This document shows, piece by piece, positions 8,428-14,983 of a stretch of 64,000 bases of DNA. Source of the stretch: Pararhizobium sp. A13 (lineage in GTDB: Bacteria > Pseudomonadota > Alphaproteobacteria > Rhizobiales > Rhizobiaceae). The stretch covers positions 535,001 to 599,000 of the forward strand of contig NZ_CP149510.1 in the NCBI RefSeq assembly GCF_040126305.1. Reading direction: 5' to 3'. Numbering within the stretch: position 1 is the first letter of the stretch; each line of letters starts with the position of its first letter. The notes below the pieces were generated by a model. That model saw nothing but the letters and a program-made list of their open reading frames with translations. It was not told where the DNA came from and searched no databases. A program made the translations under genes and the position numbers.

Positions 8428-9693
8428 ATGAGCCAGCCCAAGGTAATCGCCTTTTTTCCGGAAGCCAGCTACGGCGCCGCGCTGAACTGCGTTGGCATTG
8501 CCCAGGAGCTTCGCCGGATGGGCGCGCGGCCGGTCTTCATCTGCCATCCCGGCTTTCGCGGTGTCTTCAGCGAATACGGTTTTCCAGAGTACCAGCTGCA
8601 ATCGGCGGGCAGCGAAACCCCGACCGACTGGACCGATTTCATCAACCGCCATCAGGACGCGTTCCGGCAAACGCCGCTGGAGCAGGTGAAGAGCTATGTC
8701 GCTCCGACCTGGGAGGCGATCGTCGACACGGCAATTGCCGCCGAAGAGCCGCTTCGCCAGCTTCTGGCGCAGTTGAGGCCGTCGGTCGTCGTGCTCGACA
8801 ACGTCGTGATGTTCCCGGCCATCGCCAATGCCGGTGTGCCTTGGGTCAGGGTCGTCTCCTGCGCCGAGACGGAGCTGCGCGATCCGCTCGTGCCGCCCTA
8901 TCTTTCCGGCTGCGGCGGCAAGCCCGGTCCGGACTGGTCGACGTTTTCAGGGCGCTACGCCAAGGCCGTGGCTCCCGCACAAAAACGCATGAATGCCTTT
9001 CTCGCGGACTGCGGCCTGAGCCCTTTGCCGCCGGGCGAGTTCCTGGAAAACTCGCCTTTTCTCAATCTGCTTTTGTCGCCCCGCATTGTCCGTTTCGAAC
9101 GCGAAATACCGCTCGACGCGCAAAAATTCGTCTGTCTCGACGGCTGCGTCCGGCAGGAGGCGCCCTATACGCTGCCGCACTTTGCCTCGCATCAGGATGC
9201 GCCGCTGGTGCTCACGAGCTTCGGCAGCCTTGGCGCCATGGACGTCTCGATGATCAAGCGGATGATCGGCGGCTTTGCCGAACTGCCCTACCGCTTCATC
9301 GTCAATGTCGGGCCATGGCGCGACGACTACAGCCGCATACCCGACAATGTCTTCCTCGAAAGCTGGTTTCCGCAGCCTTCCGTCGTCGAACAGTCGAGCC
9401 TGTTCATCCATCACGGCGGCAACAACAGCTTTTGCGAGGCGCTCTATTTCGGCGTGCCGTCGCTCATCATGCCGTTCTGCTGGGATGGCCACGACAATGC
9501 GCGTCGTGCGGACGACGTTGGCGTGGGGCGCCGGATCGATCGCTACCGCTGGACCGAGGAGGAACTCGCCTCCGCCATCACCGGCCTGCTCGACAATCCT
9601 GCTCTGAACGATAAACTCTCGGCCAATTCGGACGCGATGAAGAAGGCCGCTGGCGTCACGGTGGCAGCCAAGGCAATTCTCGACCTGATCTAA
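8428..9693 (+). CDS. MGT-family (GT1) glycosyltransferase, paralogue of the one at 1850-3142
   Basis: A 421-residue glycosyltransferase. The acceptor domain opens KVIAFFPEASYGAALN..GIAQ. The donor domain has TSFGSLG near 263-269, ESWFPQPSVV at 311-320, HHGGNNS at 328-334 and WDGHDN at 352-357, all shared with the copy in the other arm of the cluster. Its start lies 13 bp after the regulator's stop with no strong ribosome site, suggesting coupled translation. Two related enzymes in one cluster may glycosylate the same acceptor at different positions or use different donors; this is inference. Confidence 0.9.
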   Translation: MSQPKVIAFFPEASYGAALNCVGIAQELRRMGARPVFICHPGFRGVFSEYGFPEYQLQSAGSETPTDWTDFINRHQDAFRQTPLEQVKSYVAPTWEAIVDTAIAAEEPLRQLLAQLRPSVVVLDNVVMFPAIANAGVPWVRVVSCAETELRDPLVPPYLSGCGGKPGPDWSTFSGRYAKAVAPAQKRMNAFLADCGLSPLPPGEFLENSPFLNLLLSPRIVRFEREIPLDAQKFVCLDGCVRQEAPYTLPHFASHQDAPLVLTSFGSLGAMDVSMIKRMIGGFAELPYRFIVNVGPWRDDYSRIPDNVFLESWFPQPSVVEQSSLFIHHGGNNSFCEALYFGVPSLIMPFCWDGHDNARRADDVGVGRRIDRYRWTEEELASAITGLLDNPALNDKLSANSDAMKKAAGVTVAAKAILDLI

Positions 9694-9705
9694 AGGGACG
9701 GCGAC

Positions 9706-11184
9706 ATGCAGGACAGGCTTTATATCGACGGAGAATGGATAAGGCCGGAAAAGGGCGGGACGCTGGATGTCATCAATCCCGCCACCGAAGAGATCATCCA
9801 CAAGGCCCCCGCCGGCACCAGCGGCGATATCGACAAGGCCGTCAAAGCCGCGCGCTACGCCTTCGATTCCGGCCCATGGCCGCGTTTCACGGGGACCGAG
9901 CGTGCCGTTTATCTGCGCGCCATCGCCTCGAAGATTATCGAGAAGCGGGAGTTTCTCGCCAAGCTCGAAGTCGCCGACAACGGCAAGCCCCTGCCCGAAG
10001 CGCTGTGGGACATCGACGATGTCGCCGGCTGCTTCAACTATTATGCCGGGCTTGCCGAGGAACTCGATCACAGTCCGGAGGAAACGATTCCGCTCAGCGA
10101 ACCGCGTTTCTCCTCACGCGTGGTGCGCGAACCGCTCGGCGTCGTCGGCGCCATCACACCATGGAACTATCCGCTGCTGATGGTCGCCTGGAAGGTGGCC
10201 CCTGCCCTTGCCGCCGGCTGCACCATGGTGCTGAAACCCTCGGAACTGACGCCGCTCACCGCGCTTGAACTTGGCGTCATTGCCGAGGAGGTCGACCTTC
10301 CGGCCGGCGTGCTCAACATCGTCACCGGTACCGGCCCGCAGGCCGGCGAGCCGTTGACCGAGCATCCGCTGGTCGACAAGCTCGCCTTCACCGGCTCGGT
10401 CTCCACCGGCCGCAAGGTGATGATGGCGGGCGCGCAGGACATCAAGAATGTCAGCCTCGAACTTGGCGGCAAATCGCCCTTCGTCATCTTCGCCGACAGC
10501 GATATCGACAAGGCCGTCGAATGGATCATGTTCGGCATCTTCTGGAACCAGGGCCAGGTCTGTTCGGCCACCTCGCGCGTGCTGGTCGAGGCGAGCATCT
10601 ACGACGCCGTCGTTTCGCGGCTGTGCGAGGAAGCGGCGAAGATCAAGATCGGCAGCGGCATGACCGAGGGCACGCTGCTTGGCCCGATCGTTTCCAAGGG
10701 GCAATACGACAAGATCGTTTCGGCGATCGAGCGTGCCCGCATCGACGGCGCGACGGTTGCAGCAGGCGGCAGCCGCCCGGCCGGCCTCAACAGCGGCTAT
10801 TTCATCGAGCCGACGGTCCTGACCGACATGAGCGAGGACAGCTACGTCTGGAAGGAGGAGATCTTCGGGCCTGTCGTCTGCGTCAAGCCGTTCAAGGACG
10901 AGGACGAGGCCATCCGCGTGGCCAATGACAGCCGCTTCGGGCTTGCGGCTGCCGTCATGTCGAAGGACGTGATGCGCGCCGAACGCGTGGCCGAGGCTTT
11001 CCGCGCCGGCATCGTCTGGGTCAACTGCTCGCAGCCGACCTTCACCGAGGCTCCCTGGGGCGGCTACAAACAATCCGGCATCGGCCGCGAACTGGGCCGC
11101 TGGGGACTGTCGAACTATCTGGAGACGAAGCAGATCACCCGGTTCAACAGCGACGAGCCGTGGGGGTGGTATATTAAAAGGTGA
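9706..11184 (+). CDS. Aldehyde dehydrogenase, betaine/aminoaldehyde dehydrogenase-like
   Basis: A complete 492-residue NAD-dependent dehydrogenase. PWNYP at 152-156 carries the oxyanion Asn, FTGSVSTG is at 228-235, the general base is Glu252 in LELGGKSP, and the nucleophile is Cys286 in QGQVCSATSR. The WNYP and QVCSATSR forms are typical of betaine-aldehyde and omega-aminoaldehyde dehydrogenases. These oxidise the aldehydes made when polyamines are deaminated. It is the last gene of the plus-strand arm (regulator, glycosyltransferase, dehydrogenase) with 12 bp between coding regions. Together with the transporter it supports an amine-uptake and oxidation role, though no amine oxidase or aminotransferase is visible in the window. 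Confidence 0.92.
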   Translation: MQDRLYIDGEWIRPEKGGTLDVINPATEEIIHKAPAGTSGDIDKAVKAARYAFDSGPWPRFTGTERAVYLRAIASKIIEKREFLAKLEVADNGKPLPEALWDIDDVAGCFNYYAGLAEELDHSPEETIPLSEPRFSSRVVREPLGVVGAITPWNYPLLMVAWKVAPALAAGCTMVLKPSELTPLTALELGVIAEEVDLPAGVLNIVTGTGPQAGEPLTEHPLVDKLAFTGSVSTGRKVMMAGAQDIKNVSLELGGKSPFVIFADSDIDKAVEWIMFGIFWNQGQVCSATSRVLVEASIYDAVVSRLCEEAAKIKIGSGMTEGTLLGPIVSKGQYDKIVSAIERARIDGATVAAGGSRPAGLNSGYFIEPTVLTDMSEDSYVWKEEIFGPVVCVKPFKDEDEAIRVANDSRFGLAAAVMSKDVMRAERVAEAFRAGIVWVNCSQPTFTEAPWGGYKQSGIGRELGRWGLSNYLETKQITRFNSDEPWGWYIKR

Positions 11185-11265
11185 GAATTTTGCGCCCGTG
11201 CCTGCGCGGGTTAAAGCGGTCTTTGCCTCGGACTTTCTCATTTTGGACAGCAGCACAACTCTCCT

Positions 11266-11308
11266 CCGTCATCCTCGCCCTTGTGGACCACAAGGGCGAG
11301 GATGACGG
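11266..11308. repeat. Near-perfect 43-bp palindrome
   Basis: Two 21-bp arms (11266-11286 and 11288-11308) are exact reverse complements around a single A at 11287. It lies 80 bp after the aldehyde dehydrogenase. It could end transcription or be a member of a rhizobial palindromic repeat family; there is no T-tract after it. Confidence 0.8.
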
Positions 11309-11905
11309 CGAGTGGGGGAAGCTCCTCGTCAACCAATGCCCCCCTGATGCCCATTGCCGCAAAGATCAGCCCTCGCAAACCCCGCTCGTCTGTCCTTCCG
11401 CTTTTTCAAAAACACGCTGAAGCGCCCGGACCGGTGAAGCCGGCACGGTTTAATCGCGCAGTCGGAGGGCGCACGCAAATGCGGGGCCTCGATTTGATTT
11501 AGTAGATGGCTCCGCATTTGCGTGGCCTTCGGCGTTTTTCGGGGCTTCCGGCCCCTTCAAATGCTTGCACTGTCTCGCTGCGCAGGAGAAACGTTCTCCT
11601 GCTTGCATGGCTCAACCAAACCGGACCTGGCAGCCCGGGGGAGACATCTGAGGTGGGTGAACCACCCGACACGCATCACCCTGACCCTGGCCGCACGTTA
11701 CGGCGCAAGGCGCAGGGCGCCGGCTCCCACCTGCCCGCGACCGTCTCGCGAAACACTCCGGCGGCGAAAACGGGAACCAGTATACGACGGCGTTTCCGGG
11801 CGGGGAAAACGGCGATGAAATTTATTTCGATGGATTGAACCCGGACACCGGTCCATGTGCAGCCGCCGAAATCTGAAATAGCGACGCAATCGGAAACACG
11901 ACTTG
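11309..11905. other. Gene-poor stretch with several hairpins, possible structured RNA
   Basis: No open frame here has the codon pattern of the neighbours. It contains a 12-bp inverted repeat ACGCAAATGCGG / CCGCATTTGCGT (about 11474-11526), a GGGGCTTCCGGCCCC hairpin near 11550, a GCAGGAGAA / TTCTCCTGC hairpin near 11585-11605 and a GGTGG / CCACC hairpin near 11655. This could be an RNA gene or decayed sequence. It did not match what I know of tmRNA, SRP RNA or RNase P RNA. Confidence 0.35.
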
Positions 11906-12124
11906 TCATGTTAGACGTTTGAACGTCCATTTGACGACATATTCGCCGTTGCGCTTGATTTTGGTTTTGGTCCGCACCCGGACCGGCCCACCCAACGAAA
12001 TCTCCGCATCGTCGAAGGCTTGGCGGGCCTCGGCGATGGCTTGATGATAGGCGCTGTTGTCACGTTTTGGGCTTTCAGCAATCGCCTTGAGAAGGGCGAC
12101 CGTGTCTAGTTTGTCTTCAGCCAT
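11906..12124 (-). CDS. Small hypothetical protein (72 aa)
   Basis: The start at 12124 gives MAEDKLDTVALLKAIAES..., with AAGGAG 12 bases upstream, and drops an unlikely 26-residue extension. The protein has an acidic helical first half and a basic C-terminal half (RTKTKIKRNGEYVVKWTFKRL). I do not recognise the family. The gene stands alone between two non-coding gaps in an AT-richer patch, consistent with acquired DNA. Confidence 0.5.
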   Translation of the reverse strand: MAEDKLDTVALLKAIAESPKRDNSAYHQAIAEARQAFDDAEISLGGPVRVRTKTKIKRNGEYVVKWTFKRLT

Positions 12125-12453
12125 GAATTGGTCGCACTCCTTCGCGGCCGCGCACAAACCTATGTCGCTATGCCCAACACATTGGGGCAATACACGAACC
12201 AACGTGCTCTACTCAATCCAAACCTCTGGCTTCAAATCTGCGGCGTCATCACATCAGCTTTTGGTCCGCAGCTGCCTTCAGCCTGTCGCAAAAGTCTGTC
12301 GCGAAACACTGACTTTCACGAGGGATTTTGCGACAGAAATTTCCTCCGGAATTCCAAGGGACGGATTTTGTCGTTGAATTTGGGCAGATCCTCTGAAAAC
12401 TCGATCGGCGAAGATCGGAATTGACGGGACGCAACCTTCCCTTTGGACAGCGG
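12125..12453. other. Non-coding gap with an 11-bp inverted repeat
   Basis: No supported gene. CTGTCGCAAAA (12283-12293) is repeated inverted as TTTTGCGACAG (12326-12336), with a third partial copy TGTCGCGAAA between them. The pattern resembles a protein-binding or recombination site, or a transposon scar, but nothing flanking confirms it. Confidence 0.4.
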
Positions 12454-12822
12454 TTAATTGCTTCCTGGAAGAGGCTGTAGGAAGATGCGCTCATAGCTAT
12501 CGAACGGTGGATTTTCGCCGAAACGCGCGTTTGCTGCAATGCCATGCGGATCTTCGGCGACCTTACTACGATAGCGGAGGTAGGTCGTCTCATCTGGAAA
12601 AGTGAAGAGGGCGACAGCAATATCGCTGGCTCCCTCCTCACCCACACGCGGGAAGCTCACGCCAACACCGGCCGGCTTTTCGCGAGGGATGAAATAGCCG
12701 TGGTGCGTTCCGCCATGACGTTCGATGAGGCCGATCCAGGTTCGGGCATAAGCTTGGAATTCCGCAATTCTGCCTTGATCAACGCGGTAGCGAACTTCGC
12801 AGGTAACGGGAGTATTCAACAT
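12454..12822 (-). CDS. NIPSNAP family protein
   Basis: A 122-residue protein with the ferredoxin-like alpha/beta pattern of NIPSNAP: YRVDQGRIAEFQAYARTW at the front, HGGTHHGYFIP in the middle and an RSKVAEDPHG.. segment before the C-terminal SYERIFLQPL. AAGGAG lies 11 bases before the ATG. Bacterial NIPSNAP proteins are small dimers of unknown or accessory function, often near oxidoreductases. Neighbours are a VOC protein and a Rid protein, so it may belong to a small detoxification or catabolic island. No catalytic residue can be named. Confidence 0.75.
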   Translation of the reverse strand: MLNTPVTCEVRYRVDQGRIAEFQAYARTWIGLIERHGGTHHGYFIPREKPAGVGVSFPRVGEEGASDIAVALFTFPDETTYLRYRSKVAEDPHGIAANARFGENPPFDSYERIFLQPLPGSN

Positions 12823-12949
12823 TCAGTGCTCATCTCCTTGATTACCTCGGAAAGCTGAAAGCCATTGACAATGGGCATTTGAACCGGTCGACGGCGACCC
12901 TAGGCAAGCGATCTTCAACCCAATGATTGCCTCTGTGGCCGTTGACTGA

Positions 12950-13226
12950 GATTCCTAAGTGTAATGTCCTGTGGTAACTTCTGCCATGGCCCATCTTTCA
13001 GCAACAGACCGACCTTTTGAAGCTCTACGTGGCGGAAGACGATAATGAAAAGCGAGCCAAATCCGTCAGCCTACATGAACGCACGGGCTGACTTCGAAGC
13101 AGCATAGAGCCCCACCTTTACAAGGTTCGTGTCCACCGCCTCCGGAAGAAGCAGCATCTGCGAGCGGTCTGTTCCTGATAAATGGGCCATAGCAAAACCT
13201 ACCATGGCCCGCTACCTTGAGGAATC
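12950..13226. repeat. Large imperfect inverted repeat (MITE-like or decayed insert)
   Basis: The arms 12972-13011 and 13165-13204 match at 33 of 40 positions when one is reverse-complemented, with the core ATGGCCCAT and ACAGACCG identical. Weaker similarity extends outward to GATTCCT at 12950 and AGGAATC at 13226. The centre is about 150 bp. It could be a miniature element or two inverted copies of one gene start. Confidence 0.5.
13071..13190 (-). pseudogene. Short decayed coding remnant (39 codons)
   Basis: From an ATG at 13190 the frame reads MAHLSGTDRSQMLLLPEAVD, then TNLVKVGLYAASKSARAFM and a stop. The first half resembles the N-terminus of some IS1182/IS5-type transposases; the second half resembles the YxxxK region of short-chain dehydrogenases. 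Neither reading accounts for the whole. It overlaps the right arm of the inverted repeat and has no ribosome site, so I take it as a scar. Confidence 0.25.
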
Positions 13227-13255
13227 CCGGATGCATTCCATAGAAAGAAGCGACA

Positions 13256-13618
13256 TTGCCAATAAACAGAATAGTGCTCTACGCGCAGGACGTCGAGGAG
13301 ACCGTTCGTTTCTACGAAAAACACTTTAGGTTTGAAGCGTCCAGACAGGCCGGCGACGGGATCATTGAACTGGTTAGCCAGGACAATGGGGCAAATTTGA
13401 TGATCCACCAAGCTGCCAAGGGACAACGAAGCGGCCAATCAACCGTCAAATTGGTCTTCGACGTAGAGGACCTCGAAGCCTTTTGCGCTCTTCGCGCGAA
13501 AGACGGACTCGAATTCGGAACCATCCATCAGGCAGATGGATACATGTTCGCCAATGCTAAGGACCCTTGCAAAAACTCAATCTCAGTTTCAAGCCGAGCC
13601 TTCCGGAAAACCGCCTAA
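13256..13618 (+). CDS. VOC (glyoxalase/bleomycin-resistance-like) protein
   Basis: A 120-residue single vicinal-oxygen-chelate module starting with TTG at 13256 after GAAAGAAG. The opening INRIVLYAQDVEETVRFYEKHFRFE is the classic first beta-alpha unit, followed by a second one (LVFDVEDLEAFCALRAKDGLEFG) and a closing YMFANAKDP strand, where the full form is usually D..GN. The protein could act as a metal-dependent lyase or dioxygenase or as a binding protein. It is convergent with the Rid gene and lies in an AT-richer patch. No specific substrate is indicated. Confidence 0.75.
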   Translation: MPINRIVLYAQDVEETVRFYEKHFRFEASRQAGDGIIELVSQDNGANLMIHQAAKGQRSGQSTVKLVFDVEDLEAFCALRAKDGLEFGTIHQADGYMFANAKDPCKNSISVSSRAFRKTA

Positions 13619-13658
13619 GACTTCTCACACAGTCTGCAGGGATTTCGCGACAACAGCA

Positions 13659-14057
13659 CTAGGCATCCGAAGGAATGCGGGCGATGACCTTGATCTCGAA
13701 ATCGAACCCAGCAAGCCAGTTCACACCGATTGCGGTCCAGTTCGGATAAGGCGGCTCGCTGAAAATCTGTTGTTTGACAGCCATAATGGTCCCGAACTGG
13801 TTCTCGGGGTCCGTGTGGAACGTAGTGACATCAATGATATCGTCAACGGTGCAGCCTCCAGCTTTAAGCGTTGCCTGAAGGTTGTCGAAGGCCAGTTGGA
13901 CCTGGCGCCCGAAATCAGGTTCAGAAGTCCCGTCGGGACGGCTGCCGACCTGTCCGGATACGAAGAGGAGGTCGCCGGAGCGAATCGCGGCTGAATAGCC
14001 GTGTTCCTCATAAAGAGCGTGCCTGTTTGCAGGAAAGATTGCGTTACGCTTAGCCAT
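13659..14057 (-). CDS. Rid-family (YjgF/YER057c/UK114) protein without the RidA arginine
   Basis: A 132-residue trimeric Rid fold: YSAAIRSGDLLFVSGQVG, then FDNLQATLKAGGCTVDDIIDVTTFHTD, then FEIKVIARIP at the end. In RidA the enamine/imine deaminase site needs an Arg in the PARS..V motif before the last strand; here the matching segment is YPNWTAIGV, with no Arg. It therefore belongs to another Rid subgroup, and imine deaminase activity cannot be assumed. AGAGAGA precedes the ATG. It is divergent from a TetR gene across a region with three matching operator palindromes, so it is probably repressed by that regulator. Confidence 0.88.
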   Translation of the reverse strand: MAKRNAIFPANRHALYEEHGYSAAIRSGDLLFVSGQVGSRPDGTSEPDFGRQVQLAFDNLQATLKAGGCTVDDIIDVTTFHTDPENQFGTIMAVKQQIFSEPPYPNWTAIGVNWLAGFDFEIKVIARIPSDA

Positions 14058-14143
14058 TTTGATCTCTCTTCATTGTTGTTGTTCGCACCTGATGGGCGCA
14101 GCGCAATGCTTCAAAAGCTTCACAAGCCATCGCTTCATCTGAT

Positions 14144-14207
14144 ATACGATGCGTATGTAAAATGGCTGACATACGGCACGTATGTCAAGTTAATATACGC
14201 ACCGTAT
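14144..14207. promoter_or_regulatory. Three tandem operator palindromes ATACG-N3-CGTAT
   Basis: Sites at 14144-14156 (centre ATG), 14171-14183 (centre GCA, extended to GACATACG/CGTATGTC at 14168-14186) and 14195-14207 (centre CAC). Centres are 27 and 24 bp apart. They lie between the divergent Rid and TetR genes, the last one 17 bp before the TetR start, the usual place for TetR-family autorepression. Confidence 0.8.
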
Positions 14208-14223
14208 GCGAATTTGAGGATTT

Positions 14224-14817
14224 ATGGCAAAGCGACGCGTCGAGATGATGGAGGAGAACCGCGCCAAGCTGATCGCGGCAGCTCGAAAGGCTTTTGCCGA
14301 TAAGGGATACGCCGCAGCGTCCATGGACGAATTGACGGCCGAGGTCGGTCTGACACGGGGCGCACTTTACCACAATTTCGGAGACAAGCGTGGGCTGCTG
14401 GCGGCGGTTGTCAATCAGATCGACGCTGAAATGGCTTCGCGCGCGAAGGAAATCGGCGCCCAATCGGAGCGCGACTGGGAAGGGTTGTTGGCCGAAGGGA
14501 TCGCCTATATCGAAATGGCGCTCGATCCCGAAGTACAGCGCATCGTTCTGCTCGACGGACCTGCAGTTCTCGGCGATCCGTCACAATGGCCCAGCCAGAA
14601 CAGTTGCCTTCAGGCGACAAAGCAGACGGTGGAGCGGTTAATCACACAAGGAATTCTCAAACCAGTTGACGCAGAAGCCGCTGCCCGGCTCCTCAATGGC
14701 GCCGCGCTCAATGCTGCCCTATGGATCGCTGCCAGTGACGATCCGAAGGGTGTTTTGCTGAAGGCTATCGAGGCCTTCCGCTCCCTGGCCATGGGCCTTC
14801 TTGTACGACCTGGGTGA
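14224..14817 (+). CDS. TetR/AcrR-family transcriptional regulator
   Basis: A 197-residue repressor. The N-terminal HTH domain spans about 10-60 (RAKLIAAARKAFADKGYAA, then MDELTAEVGLTRGALYHNFGDK). The C-terminal part is an all-helical ligand domain. It is divergent from the Rid gene, and three identical-core palindromes between them make a near-certain operator set. The last few codons run into a sequence that also occurs near 25087-25163, so the 3' end may have been altered by recombination. The inducer is unknown. Confidence 0.92.
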   Translation: MAKRRVEMMEENRAKLIAAARKAFADKGYAAASMDELTAEVGLTRGALYHNFGDKRGLLAAVVNQIDAEMASRAKEIGAQSERDWEGLLAEGIAYIEMALDPEVQRIVLLDGPAVLGDPSQWPSQNSCLQATKQTVERLITQGILKPVDAEAAARLLNGAALNAALWIAASDDPKGVLLKAIEAFRSLAMGLLVRPG

Positions 14818-14852
14818 AATCCCCGACGCCGATGTGTGCGCCGCAAACAAGC
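14791..14852. repeat. Diverged repeat, copy 1 (other copy 25087-25163)
   Basis: Shared blocks, in order, are GGCCTTC, GACCTGG, TGAAATC, CCGA, GCCGATG and GCAA. In this copy a spacer of about 12 bp is missing. The copy begins inside the TetR 3' end. Confidence 0.45.
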
Positions 14853-14983
14853 GTCTGCGTTAAGTAAAGATCGTACAACGCGAATTCAACGCCGCAGAAT
14901 AGGGCGGTTTGCGAACATGACAATGACCGGTACTGGCCCGCAGTCGTCGCCTCCCCCACACATCAACCGACTCCCCTAAGCCC

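Noticed and set aside
11309..11905. tmRNA, SRP RNA or RNase P RNA gene
   Set aside because: None of the conserved core segments of these RNAs could be found on either strand.
12249..12647. Minus-strand frame of 132 codons
   Set aside because: It overlaps the NIPSNAP gene out of frame and has no ribosome site or family features.
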